From assembly GCA_038534295.1 (NCBI GenBank), contig JBCAXA010000001.1, forward strand, positions 1,902,082 through 1,966,081: a stretch of DNA of 64,000 bases, written 5' to 3'. The stretch comes from JBCAXA01 sp038534295 (GTDB lineage: Bacteria; Pseudomonadota; Gammaproteobacteria; Steroidobacterales; Woeseiaceae). The notes below the pieces were generated by a model. That model was not told the DNA's origin and searched no databases. It worked only from the letters and a program-made list of their open reading frames with translations. The position numbers and the translations under genes are program-made. Shown here one piece after another: positions 1 through 8,625 of this stretch (positions are counted from its first letter, which is position 1; every line of letters begins with the position of its first letter).

Positions 1-56
1 TATTCGATCGGCACTTCGGGCAATCCGCCGTCCCAGAGACTCCAATTCGTGACTTT

Positions 57-77
57 CGACCGGCCGCTCCTGGCCGA
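57..77 (+). repeat. Short intergenic motif, copy 1
   Basis: A 21-base segment containing CTGGCCGA in the 208-base region ahead of the first gene. It matches a segment at 3118-3138 in the same orientation at most positions. The two copies bracket the DUF1254 gene pair. The rest of 1-208 holds no ORF I can support; it may contain the promoter of the first gene. Confidence 0.4.
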
Positions 78-208
78 GTGCAGCAGCCCTGGGTTCCTGA
101 GTTAGACTGGCGGCTGCTGACCCAAAGCCGACGCTCGTGCGTAGCGCTTCGAACGTCTGCTCTTGCGGCCAGAATCTATTCGAACTCAATCTGATAAAGG
201 CAATTCAA

Positions 209-1699
209 ATGTCTAAACCTTCTATCGTGATAGCGACAGCCATACTCATCGTCGTGTGCGCATGCGGGATCGAATCCGCAGCAGATTCGTTTGAGCCCAG
301 CCCGCGGGCTCTTGAGGGGACTGTGGACACCCGGATAGGGGAACTGGAGTTCATTAACGGCTATCCGTCCGATGAGACTATCGACAAGCTCTACAACGAG
401 ATGGACTTCCAACGTGCTGTCCAGGCCTATATCTGGGGGTTGCCCATGGTCGAGATGGCCGAGTGGGCCCGAAATCACCACGAGGTTTTCGGCGCCGGTC
501 ACTTCGACTTCACGACGTATCTCGATTTCGTCGAAAAGCAGGGCATCCTGACCGCCAATGCGACAACGCCGTACATGATGGCCTTCCCGAATCTGAAGGA
601 AACCGGACCGCTTGTTTTTGAGATTCCGGCAGGCCCAACTGCGGGAGGATTGCTCGATTTCTGGCAGCGTCCGTTCGCGGATCTTGGTCAAACAGGGCCA
701 GACCAGGGCAAAGGAGCGAAGTATCTTATTCTGGGACCCGGGCACGAATCGCTGAATCCGGATGGCTACATCGTAGTCCGGTCGCCACACTGGAACTTGT
801 TTCTTGGACATCGAGTGCTGGATCCAGACCCCGAGCGCGCCGCTGCTCTGCTCAAGGCGCACAAACTGTATGCCTATGCCGATCGGGATAATCCACCAGA
901 GACTCGCTATGTGTCTGCTGCCGGTCAGGGCTGGGAGGCGCATCAACCGCGAGGTATCACTTACTTCGAACGGCTTGCTGGCGTGCTGGAGATCGAGCCT
1001 GTTGAACCCCGCGACTACATGATAATGGCGATGCTTCGGCCCCTCGGCATCATGCCCGGCGTCTCCTTCAATCCTGATGAGCGCCAAACAAAGATCTTCG
1101 AAGAAGCGGCGATAGTGGGTGAGGCCATGGCACGAGCCAATTCCTACCAGAAGCGCTTTGAAGGTGCGCGGCTCTGGGAAGGCAAGCGCTGGGAAATCTC
1201 GCTGTTTATCAGCGATACCGACCAGGATCTGCCGACGCACACCCAACTTGATGAGCGCGCATCCTGGTTCTACGAAGCGATCGGTGTCACCGATGGCATG
1301 ATGGGCAAGACAGTTGGAGCCGGGCAGGTCTACCTCGAAGCGCAGAAGGATAGTGATGACAACTGGCTTGATGGCGGCAAGAACTACAAGCTGACGATTC
1401 CGGCCAATGTCCCTATGAAGCAGTTCTGGTCAGTGACTGTGTACGACAACGACACGCGTTGCTTCGTGCGCACCGGTCAGCTGCCCGACAAGTCGTCGCG
1501 CATGGATCTTGAGTTCAACGACGATGGTTCGGTCGATCTGTACTTTGGGCCCGAGCCACCGACCGGTAACAGGCCGGAATCGAACTGGATCAAGACGGTT
1601 CCAGGCGAAGGCTGGTTTACGTACTTCCGGTTGTATGCGCCGACCGAGGGCTATTTTGATCGGTCCTGGCAGCTGAACGACATTGAGCGTATCGACTGA
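209..1699 (+). CDS. Exported DUF1254/DUF1214 domain protein
   Basis: Predicted 496-residue envelope protein of the DUF1254/DUF1214 family; the biochemical role of this family is not established. The ATG at 209 is preferred over the in-frame start at 137 because it has an AAAGG box about 8 bases upstream and begins a clean signal sequence (SIVIATAILIVVCACG), which may be a lipoprotein signal with the cysteine in VCAC. The N-terminal half carries the typical AYIWGLPMVEMAEWA stretch of DUF1254. The C-terminal ~110 residues (TIPANVPMKQFWSVTVYD, later WFTYFRLYAP) match DUF1214. The next gene is a shorter relative 55 bases downstream, so the two probably form an operon. Family assignment is firm; function is unknown. 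Confidence 0.85.
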   Translation: MSKPSIVIATAILIVVCACGIESAADSFEPSPRALEGTVDTRIGELEFINGYPSDETIDKLYNEMDFQRAVQAYIWGLPMVEMAEWARNHHEVFGAGHFDFTTYLDFVEKQGILTANATTPYMMAFPNLKETGPLVFEIPAGPTAGGLLDFWQRPFADLGQTGPDQGKGAKYLILGPGHESLNPDGYIVVRSPHWNLFLGHRVLDPDPERAAALLKAHKLYAYADRDNPPETRYVSAAGQGWEAHQPRGITYFERLAGVLEIEPVEPRDYMIMAMLRPLGIMPGVSFNPDERQTKIFEEAAIVGEAMARANSYQKRFEGARLWEGKRWEISLFISDTDQDLPTHTQLDERASWFYEAIGVTDGMMGKTVGAGQVYLEAQKDSDDNWLDGGKNYKLTIPANVPMKQFWSVTVYDNDTRCFVRTGQLPDKSSRMDLEFNDDGSVDLYFGPEPPTGNRPESNWIKTVPGEGWFTYFRLYAPTEGYFDRSWQLNDIERID

Positions 1700-1754
1700 T
1701 ACTGGCTCACGAGTTTGGAACAGCCTCAGCGAATGATTTTCTAAGGAGATCACA

Positions 1755-2990
1755 ATGCATTTATCTCGATTTTCTGCCCGCATAGCAGCCTGTCTGCTCG
1801 TTTTGTTTTTATCGGTTCCTGCCTCGGCGGAGAATCACCTGACTGATGTGGAGTTTTACGGGTACAAGGTGACCCACCACATGCAGGCAATGGTGAAACA
1901 CATTGATGAGTTCGGATTCAACACGTTTGATCATCCGCCAATAGCGGATTTCCGCTCGTTCGTGATTACACCGGCCCTGGATCATTTCTATTCGAAAGCC
2001 GTCATCGATACTCGCTGGGGACCCGTAGTTGTCGATACGCCTGCCCGCGATGACCGTTATGGCAGTCTGTTGGTTCACGATATGGAGCACTTCGGTATCT
2101 ACGCGGAAACCACTGCCAAAGAAGGGCAACGATTCGTTGTCGTACGCGAAGACTACGACGGGCCGATGCCGGAAGGGACCGTCATTCGAACCAAGTCTGA
2201 TTTTCCACTGATCTTCCTGCGCACCCAGACCTTCGCATTCAATGAAGACAAGTTGTCCGACGGCATCCGGCGTCAGGCGCGCATCGATGGCGCCTGGGAA
2301 GCGGTGAAATTGCCAAACACGAAAGACCCGCAGGCAATCATTAAATGGACGATCAAGCACTCCAAACGTTACCCGGAAACCAAGGAACTGATTGAGAAGG
2401 CAGCCGAGACCTACGACGCTGCGGCCCACAAAGAGACATTCGACTATGTCTTCAACTACCTGCAAACCGGCGAAGTAACGGGCTCAACTGGCATGTTCGA
2501 CGCGGTCGATAGCCCGACGGGCGCCAATCACCTCGTCCGGGCTGCCGGGACTCTACTCGGACACTTGGGGTTCCCGACGCACCACGCCTATTACCAGAAT
2601 ACGCCGGTCGATCGCCAGGGGCGCGTACTCGACGGCAAGAATGGCTCATTTGTGCTGACAGTACCGTACGATCCTGGCGTGGACCTGTTCTGGTCCATCA
2701 CCCGTTACGCCAACAGTACTCGCTTGCCTTTGAATCCGGCTGACATTGGTGGAAGCAATGTGCAGGCCTTCAATGCGTTCAATACGGAGCCCGACAAGAA
2801 AGGCAACGTGACGATCACTTTCAGTCGCGAAGATCCCAAAGACGGCACCTATTGGATGCCAGTAACGGATGACTACTACTTTATATCCCGGTACTACGGC
2901 CCGAACAGCCAGGTCAATGGCAACACGGTTCACGACATCCTGTTCAAAGGGACTGAGTTGGAGGAGACGTTCAAGGCAACCAAATTCTGA
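1755..2990 (+). CDS. Exported DUF1254/DUF1214 domain protein, second copy
   Basis: A 411-residue exported protein of the same family as its upstream neighbour. A strong ribosome binding site (AAGGAGAT) sits 4 bases before the ATG. The N-terminus is a classical signal peptide ending near VPASAEN. The DUF1254 part is shorter and begins around VEFYGYKVTHHMQAMV; the C-terminal DUF1214 part includes DLFWSITRYANSTRLPLNP and ISRYYGPN. Paired tandem genes of this type are common in proteobacteria and usually diverge strongly, as here. No catalytic residues can be named. The operon ends at a bidirectional terminator-like hairpin at 3171-3199. Confidence 0.85.
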   Translation: MHLSRFSARIAACLLVLFLSVPASAENHLTDVEFYGYKVTHHMQAMVKHIDEFGFNTFDHPPIADFRSFVITPALDHFYSKAVIDTRWGPVVVDTPARDDRYGSLLVHDMEHFGIYAETTAKEGQRFVVVREDYDGPMPEGTVIRTKSDFPLIFLRTQTFAFNEDKLSDGIRRQARIDGAWEAVKLPNTKDPQAIIKWTIKHSKRYPETKELIEKAAETYDAAAHKETFDYVFNYLQTGEVTGSTGMFDAVDSPTGANHLVRAAGTLLGHLGFPTHHAYYQNTPVDRQGRVLDGKNGSFVLTVPYDPGVDLFWSITRYANSTRLPLNPADIGGSNVQAFNAFNTEPDKKGNVTITFSREDPKDGTYWMPVTDDYYFISRYYGPNSQVNGNTVHDILFKGTELEETFKATKF

Positions 2991-3117
2991 ATCTGTTCGG
3001 TATGAAAGAGGCCCAAATTGGGTCGAATGGGTTACCTCAGCCGCACCCACGTCCGCGCTGTCGGAACAGTGCAAATCGGGCCCCCGCTACCATAAGCGGA
3101 CACTTAATTTCTGTTCT

Positions 3118-3138
3118 CGAGCGGCTGCTTCTGGCCGA
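3118..3138 (+). repeat. Short intergenic motif, copy 2
   Basis: Twenty-one bases resembling 57-77 in the same orientation, sharing CTGGCCGA and most of the preceding bases. It lies in the 237-base gap after the DUF1254 pair; no gene is visible in that gap. Confidence 0.4.
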
Positions 3139-3170
3139 TTCCGGACTCCGAAGAAGGCGTAGCTCATTCG

Positions 3171-3199
3171 AAAAGTTCGCTCGTACGAGGCGGACTTTT
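3171..3199. terminator. Bidirectional rho-independent terminator
   Basis: The arms at 3171-3180 (AAAAGTTCGC) and 3190-3199 (GCGGACTTTT) form a 10-bp stem with one G-T pair around a short loop. There are A residues on the left and T residues on the right. It lies between convergent genes ending at 2990 and 3228, so it can serve both strands. Confidence 0.75.
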
Positions 3200-3227
3200 G
3201 CACCGCCAAAAGTTCTGCGGCACTTGC

Positions 3228-3935
3228 TCATCCTGCGGTCGCTGGTGACTCTTCGGCCAGTGCTGCTAGCAGCAGTTCGGCAAAGCGCTCCGCGGAGGCC
3301 GGATTCTGGCCGGTGATCAGATTGCCGTCGCGCACGGCGCAGGCTTTGAACGGCGGCGCTTTCTGCACCGTCGCACCGAGCTCCTCGAACGCCGTTTCCA
3401 GCGCCAACGGAATGGCGTCCGAAAGACCGGCAGCGTGTTCCTCGTCATTCGTGAAGGTCGCTACGGTGCGATCCGTAACCCAGGGCCGGCCGTCTGATCG
3501 GCGCGCCCTAACCAGTGCAGCCGGTCCGTGGCAAATTGCCGCAACAACCCGGCCGTCTGCCAGCAGCGCTTCAACCGCCCGCGTCAATGCCGGAGCATCG
3601 ACGAGATCCCACAATGCGCCGTGCCCGCCAGGCACGAGCAGCGCGTCAATGGCGGCAACATCGAGTGCGCTTAGCGGCGCCGTCGTCGCCAGGGCCTCGA
3701 TCGCTTGCGGATCGTTCTGCCACCGTGTAACCGCTGGCGACGTACCAGCCGGTGGAATAAGGCTTTGCTGGGAGATGGCGACGGCGCCGCCGACTGGCGA
3801 ATACAGCTGGATGCGGTGACCCGCATCGAGCAGCCGGTAATACGGTGTCGCGAGTTCTTCAATCCAGACGCCAGTCGACTCGCCGTTGGCGCCGATCTCG
3901 TCGTGCGACGTCAGAACAATCGCAACGAGGCTCAT
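3228..3935 (-). CDS. DJ-1/PfpI-like (Hsp31-type) protein
   Basis: A 235-residue member of the type 1 glutamine amidotransferase-like/DJ-1 superfamily, closest in appearance to the Hsp31-type glyoxalase III/chaperone group. The nucleophile elbow AICHGPAAL places the reactive Cys at residue 135 followed by His136. The VPGGHGALWD loop near 101-110 and the acidic TGVWIEELATPYY segment near 21-33 are also typical. Relatives act on methylglyoxal or damaged proteins in the cytosol. It lies 9 bases downstream of the SDR gene on the same strand, so the two are probably cotranscribed. Glyoxalase activity is inference; a chaperone or deglycase role is possible. Confidence 0.8.
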   Translation of the reverse strand: MSLVAIVLTSHDEIGANGESTGVWIEELATPYYRLLDAGHRIQLYSPVGGAVAISQQSLIPPAGTSPAVTRWQNDPQAIEALATTAPLSALDVAAIDALLVPGGHGALWDLVDAPALTRAVEALLADGRVVAAICHGPAALVRARRSDGRPWVTDRTVATFTNDEEHAAGLSDAIPLALETAFEELGATVQKAPPFKACAVRDGNLITGQNPASAERFAELLLAALAEESPATAG

Positions 3936-3944
3936 GACATCTCG

Positions 3945-4709
3945 CTACAGTCGGAGCGCGCCGTCGATGTCGAAGCAACGCCCGCTGACGTAATCGTTCT
4001 CGAGGATGAACTGAACGGTGTGCGCGATTTCGTCCGGCTCGCCCATGCGGCGCGACGGGATGCCCGCCGTGAGCTTGTCGCGGGCTTCCGGTTTCATCGA
4101 CATGACCATCTCGGTCGCAATGAACCCCGGCGCAATCGCCGCCGCGCGAATACCGTAGCGGGCAAACTCCTTGGCCCAGACGACCGCCATGGCCTGGACA
4201 CCCGCCTTGGTGGCTGAATAGTTCAGCTGTCCCATGTTGCCGGCGCGCGAAATCGACGAGATGTTGATGATGCAGCCCCGGCTCTCCGTTTCGATCATCA
4301 GTTTGGCCGCTTCGCGGCCACACAGAAAAACGCCAGTCAGATTGACGTCGATGACGAGGCGCCATTGATCCAATGACATTTCCGAGACCAGTGCGCCGTC
4401 TTTGTATTTGAGCGTCAGCGCATCGCGCGTAATGCCGGCGTTGTTGACCAGCCCGTCGAGCTGGCTGAAACGATGTCGAATCGAGCCGAATAGATCTTTA
4501 ACCGACTCCTCGTCGGTAACGTTGGCGACGTAAACCGCCGTATCGGGCGAGCCAGCGTCACGACAAGCGCTCGCCGTGGTCTCGAGCGCATCCTCATCGA
4601 GGTCGATCAACACCAGCTTACTGCCGGCGCGCGCGAGTCGCATTGCCATCGCCGCTCCAAGCCCACGACCTGCGCCGGTTATCGCAATGACTTTATCCTC
4701 TAGGTCCAT
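3945..4709 (-). CDS. SDR-family oxidoreductase (FabG-like)
   Basis: A 254-residue short-chain dehydrogenase/reductase. I take the ATG at 4709 rather than the longer frame to 4802, because GAGG lies 8 bases upstream and residue 1 starts the normal MDLEDKVIAITGAG N-terminus. The cofactor motif TGAGRGLG is at 11-18, NNAG at 89-92 and the catalytic Ser/Tyr/Lys at about S151, Y164 and K168 (YSATK). LIDLDED after the second strand, with an acidic residue, suggests NAD(H) preference. Sequence resembles 3-oxoacyl-ACP reductase FabG, but there is no fatty-acid gene context, so the substrate is unknown. It is divergent from the quinone oxidoreductase gene, with 137 bases between. Confidence 0.85.
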   Translation of the reverse strand: MDLEDKVIAITGAGRGLGAAMAMRLARAGSKLVLIDLDEDALETTASACRDAGSPDTAVYVANVTDEESVKDLFGSIRHRFSQLDGLVNNAGITRDALTLKYKDGALVSEMSLDQWRLVIDVNLTGVFLCGREAAKLMIETESRGCIINISSISRAGNMGQLNYSATKAGVQAMAVVWAKEFARYGIRAAAIAPGFIATEMVMSMKPEARDKLTAGIPSRRMGEPDEIAHTVQFILENDYVSGRCFDIDGALRL

Positions 4710-4846
4710 GGGTTTTTCCTCGTTGGCTGCTTGTTCGATGCCTCGAAACGGGCCGCGATTGTAGCAAGCGCCAGACACGCTGGCAGTCTTGCGCGGCGGC
4801 ACAGCAGTGCTAACCTCGAAAAGCTGTTGCGCTGACCGGAGGCATT

Positions 4847-5824
4847 GTGTCCGCTACCCGAGTCGTCGTCCGTCAGCCGGGCGGTGTTGACCAGTTCGCT
4901 GTCGAGTCTTTCGACGTTCCAGAGCCCGGCGATGGCGAGATACGCGTTCGCCACACCGCCATCGGGCTCAACTTCATCGATGTGTATCACCGCACGGGTC
5001 TGTATCCGGCGCCGACGCCGACCGATTACGTGCTGGGTGGAGAGGCAGTCGGTGTCGTCGAGGCGCGGGGTGACGGCGTCAGCGACCACAGCGTTGGGCA
5101 ACGCATTGCTTATGCGACGAATTTCGGCGCCTACTCGAGCCATCGCGTGCTTGCAGCCGACCTTGCCGTGCCGTTGCCGGACGACATTGATGATGCAATC
5201 GCTGCCGCAAGTTTTCTGAAAGGGCTTACCGTCAGGTATCTGATATTCGACAGCTATCCGGCTCGGGCCGGCGATACGGTGCTGTTTCACGCGGCGGCGG
5301 GTGGCGTCGGGCTGATCGCCGGGCAATGGCTGCAAGCGCTCGGCGTCAGCGCCATCGGCACCGCCGGCAGCGATGCCAAATGCGAGCTCGCGCGCGGCTA
5401 CGGCTACGAGCACGTCATCAACTACCGCACACAGTCGTTCGTCGACGAAGTCAAAGAGCTCACCGCGGGTGATGGTGTCGATGCCGTCTACGACAGCGTT
5501 GGCCAGGCGACGTATCCGGGCAGCCTCGATTGCCTGAAACCGCTCGGTACGTTCGTAAGCTTTGGCCAGTCGTCGGGGCCGGTCACCGATTTCAAGATCG
5601 CTGACCTCGCCCGCGGCTCGTTACGTATGCAGCGGCCGACGCTGTTTCACTACATTGCCGACCGCGCATGGCTCAAAGACGGAGCTGCGGAGCTCTTTCG
5701 GCACATTGGCGACGACGTCATTCGGATCCAGGCGCCTGCGCAATTCGCCTTGACCGATGCGGCAGCCGCACATGCCGCCCTCGAGGGCCGGCAGACGACC
5801 GGCAGCACCGTGCTCGTACCGTAA
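4847..5824 (+). CDS. qorA: NADPH:quinone reductase (zinc-free MDR family)
   Basis: A 325-residue protein, close to the 327 residues of E. coli QorA. It starts with GTG, with GGAGG 5 bases upstream. The N-terminal GroES-like half includes GLNFIDVYHRTGLYP, typical of quinone oxidoreductases and without the zinc ligands of alcohol dehydrogenases. The Rossmann half has the AAAGGVGLIAGQW NADPH motif near residue 150. It ends with the family-like HAALEGRQTTGSTVL segment. It probably reduces quinones or related enones with NADPH in the cytosol. It is 9 bases ahead of the next gene, so the two may be cotranscribed. Confidence 0.88.
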   Translation: MSATRVVVRQPGGVDQFAVESFDVPEPGDGEIRVRHTAIGLNFIDVYHRTGLYPAPTPTDYVLGGEAVGVVEARGDGVSDHSVGQRIAYATNFGAYSSHRVLAADLAVPLPDDIDDAIAAASFLKGLTVRYLIFDSYPARAGDTVLFHAAAGGVGLIAGQWLQALGVSAIGTAGSDAKCELARGYGYEHVINYRTQSFVDEVKELTAGDGVDAVYDSVGQATYPGSLDCLKPLGTFVSFGQSSGPVTDFKIADLARGSLRMQRPTLFHYIADRAWLKDGAAELFRHIGDDVIRIQAPAQFALTDAAAAHAALEGRQTTGSTVLVP

Positions 5825-5833
5825 ACGGGAGAA

Positions 5834-6946
5834 ATGACCATGCGAATTCTGACCAGTATTGCGATTGGCGCGTTGGCCTTGGCGTCTATCGAAGCGACGC
5901 TTGCGAATGAGCCGGTCCTCGTACGCGGCGACGGCAGCTACCCGACCGTGCCGTTGGCGAAAGACGAAATCGTTTTGAAAGTTGTGCAAAACGGCGTCAA
6001 GAACCTGCAGGACTACGACGATCCGCGCGATGGCTTGGCAGCGAATCTGGCCATCATGCAGCGCTTTATTGACGACGCGTGTAGCGAAGGTGCCAAGCCG
6101 GACATCATTCTTTTCAATGAGTTTCCGCTCACTGGATATTCATCGGGCGCGCGTGACGAGAAGCTGAAGTTCACGCTGACCATTCCCGGGCCGGAAACGA
6201 CAGCGCTCGGCGAGTCGGCACGCGATTGCGATACGTATTTGGTCTTCGGCAGTTACGCGCGCGACGACGATTGGCCGGGCCATATTCTGAGCATCAACAC
6301 CGTAATCGATCGCAACGGTGACATTGCCGCCAAATACTGGAAAACACGCAACGTCAAACGACTCAGCAAAACGACCGAGATTCCGACAACGACGATCGAA
6401 AACGTCCGCGATCGGTACCGCGAGATGTACGGCATCGAGCAGGAGTTTCCGGTCCTCGCGACCGAGTACGGCAATATCGCCGTCAGCACCGTACAGCTTG
6501 ATCCATTCGTGTACGCCGCGTACGGCATGCGCGGCGTGGAAATCATGTTGCGCACATCGACGTTGTTCGCTCGTGACGATGTGCTCGCGACCGCTCGTTT
6601 CAACGAGTTTTACTCGGCGATGTCCAACATCACGTTTGCCGAAGGCAGCGGCTACGAGAAATACGGTGGCGGGTCATTGATTGTCTCGCCGCGTGGTCAA
6701 GTGTTGGCGGAAGATCCGAGCAACAACGAGAGCATCATCGAGGCGGTGATTCCGATTGCGGAGTTTCGCAGCGGCCGCAAGATTCCCAACTACCCCATCG
6801 AAGTCGTTCGCCCAGTCTTCGATCAGTACCGGCAGGAAATACCACTAAATCATCTTGATTTGCCGAAGGCCGAACTCCCGCAGACCGGTGAGGACATGAA
6901 AGCCCTGCTCGACGAGCAGAGTCGCTACCTCAATGCAAGGCAGTGA
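5834..6946 (+). CDS. Exported nitrilase-superfamily protein lacking the catalytic Cys
   Basis: A 370-residue carbon-nitrogen hydrolase fold with a signal peptide (cleavage near ATLANEP). The catalytic Glu (FNEFPLTGY, E96) and Lys (KYWKTRN, about K170) are present. The segment that should hold the nucleophile, normally a Cys two residues before Asp, reads STVQLDPFVYAAYGMRGVE, with Gln221 in its place. The only cysteines are C83 and C132, far from the site. The fold resembles vanin/biotinidase-like secreted amidases. Loss of amidase activity is inferred. A second ATG at 5840 has better spacing (8 bases) from GGGAG and may be the true start. Confidence 0.75.
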   Translation: MTMRILTSIAIGALALASIEATLANEPVLVRGDGSYPTVPLAKDEIVLKVVQNGVKNLQDYDDPRDGLAANLAIMQRFIDDACSEGAKPDIILFNEFPLTGYSSGARDEKLKFTLTIPGPETTALGESARDCDTYLVFGSYARDDDWPGHILSINTVIDRNGDIAAKYWKTRNVKRLSKTTEIPTTTIENVRDRYREMYGIEQEFPVLATEYGNIAVSTVQLDPFVYAAYGMRGVEIMLRTSTLFARDDVLATARFNEFYSAMSNITFAEGSGYEKYGGGSLIVSPRGQVLAEDPSNNESIIEAVIPIAEFRSGRKIPNYPIEVVRPVFDQYRQEIPLNHLDLPKAELPQTGEDMKALLDEQSRYLNARQ

Positions 6947-7002
6947 CCAGCGTCCGCGTCGATTTGTCGTCACGAGTCGCGACCTGGGCCTCATCGCAAC
7001 GC

Positions 7003-7029
7003 AAAAAAAAGGGGCCCCGCAGGGCCCCT
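7003..7029 (-). terminator. Rho-independent terminator for the DUF4397 gene
   Basis: On the minus strand an AGGGGCCC/GGGCCCCT 8-bp stem with a 4-base loop is followed by a run of eight T. It starts about 20 bases after the stop codon of the DUF4397 lipoprotein gene. Confidence 0.85.
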
Positions 7030-7051
7030 CAATAATGCCTAGCGAATCGGC

Positions 7052-8497
7052 TTAGTTGGTCGTCACAATCACACTGAAGTCAGTCGGTGCGCCAGCCGGC
7101 TCACTCGGACCGCGGGCGATGACGTTAGCTGCCGTGCCGGCTGCCAGCGTGAAGCCTTCAATGTTGATCGCTGCAACACCACCCGCAATGACGCGAATGT
7201 CGTAGTCACCCGGCGCGACCGCGACCGGGTCGGTGACGGTGCCGAACTCAAAGTCGTCCAGCAGCGGCATGGCGTTGCCCATTTCCGCGTCGGCTACCGA
7301 CAACGTGCCAGCCGGCGTCACAAAGACGTCGACGGTGCCGGCCGCCGGTGCTGCGTGAATGACTTTGACGCGTGCTTCGGTCGCAACCGGACGGTTATCG
7401 TCGGCCGCAACGAGCAGCGTGAAGGCCGGCGTCGCGGCAACGCGACCTGCGGCAATGACGGTGAAGTCCTGACCGGCGCCCAGCGTCAGCGAGCCCGACG
7501 TGAACACGCTGTCACCGATCGTGTTGGTGTTCGGTGCGACGTCGAAGACGTAGTCGCCAGCCGGAACCGCGACGTAGGTGTCGGCCGCCGCAACGATGTC
7601 CGTGTAATCGAACGCATCGATGAGCTCGACCGGATCGGCGCCGAGCGCCGCGCTCGTTGCGAAGACTTCGACCGGACCGCCGGCTGCGTTGTTTGCGTCC
7701 GGTGATGCGTGGACGACTTTGGCGCCGACCTGGGTGCCTTCGTCGAGCAGCGTAACCGTGTCGGTGTCGGTGGCGACCAACAGCTTGATCGGCGCGGCGG
7801 CCAATTCGGTGGCGGTCGTCGCCTCAATGGCAGCGATAAACAAACGGTTGCCAGAGAACGGTGCAAGGTCAACGGTGCCGGTGTCAAAAACGACGTTGCC
7901 GCCGGCCGTGGCGCGGATGCGAATAGGGCCTGCCGCCAGCGAGCTAGCATCTGCACTGTCGCGAAAAGCCAGCGTTGCCGTCGGCGTCGCGCCCGTGATG
8001 TCCGCCGCTGGATCGGTGACGAAAATGTCGACGGTGCCGACACTCGGCGCCGCGTGAACGACCGCGACAGACACCTGCGTGCCGGTCGGTGTTGTGGCCG
8101 ATTCGGCAACGGGCAGCGCTTCGATCGCTGCAACCGGCTCGATCGCCAAGACCGTTGTCCGCGTGTTTTGTGCCAGCGTGAAACCGGTCAGCGAGATGAC
8201 GTCCGCGTTGCCGCCCGGGATGATGCCTTCGACCGTGATGTCGTAATCGCCAGCATCCACGGTGGCGTAGCCGGAGCTTTCACCGTAGTCGAGATCCGGA
8301 ATCGCAACGGCGCCGTTCAGCGATACGTTGACCGGCGGCGCGTCTGGCGAGGCGTGGATAACGCGGATCTCGGCGGTCGCCGGCGGCAGGTTGATGATCG
8401 GGGCTGAGTCGTCGTCGTTGTCGCAAGCCGCGAGGCCGGCGAGCAAAGCGACACCGGCCAGACGTAGTCCGGCCCGGCGCAGCATGTGCTGGTCCAT
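7052..8497 (-). CDS. DUF4397 repeat lipoprotein
   Basis: A 481-residue lipoprotein. The start at 8497 is chosen because AGGAG lies 8 bases upstream and it begins a lipoprotein signal (GVALLAGLAACDN, lipobox LAAC); the in-frame extension to 8686 has no such features. The mature part is four repeats of a beta-rich DUF4397 unit, each opening with a variant of VIHASPDAPPV or VVHAAPSVGTVDIF. The composition is Ala, Asp, Thr and Val rich with few Lys. DUF4397 proteins are surface or periplasmic; their ligand is not known to me. The gene follows the S9 peptidase by 128 bases on the same strand and ends at a strong terminator. Confidence 0.85.
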   Translation of the reverse strand: MDQHMLRRAGLRLAGVALLAGLAACDNDDDSAPIINLPPATAEIRVIHASPDAPPVNVSLNGAVAIPDLDYGESSGYATVDAGDYDITVEGIIPGGNADVISLTGFTLAQNTRTTVLAIEPVAAIEALPVAESATTPTGTQVSVAVVHAAPSVGTVDIFVTDPAADITGATPTATLAFRDSADASSLAAGPIRIRATAGGNVVFDTGTVDLAPFSGNRLFIAAIEATTATELAAAPIKLLVATDTDTVTLLDEGTQVGAKVVHASPDANNAAGGPVEVFATSAALGADPVELIDAFDYTDIVAAADTYVAVPAGDYVFDVAPNTNTIGDSVFTSGSLTLGAGQDFTVIAAGRVAATPAFTLLVAADDNRPVATEARVKVIHAAPAAGTVDVFVTPAGTLSVADAEMGNAMPLLDDFEFGTVTDPVAVAPGDYDIRVIAGGVAAINIEGFTLAAGTAANVIARGPSEPAGAPTDFSVIVTTN

Positions 8498-8625
8498 GGT
8501 GGAAACTCCTAGATTGAGGCGAATTATCGCCGCGAACAGTAGGAGCGCCGTTGTGAATGAGCGGTGAGTCAGTTGTGAACGATCCGTGAAGGCTCTATCG
8601 CCAAGGGGGCTAGCGTGGGGTCCGT

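Noticed and set aside
176..1246. A 356-codon open frame on the minus strand
   Set aside because: It is antisense to the DUF1254 gene, has no ribosome binding site and no recognisable domain; the sense frame has family motifs and a signal peptide.
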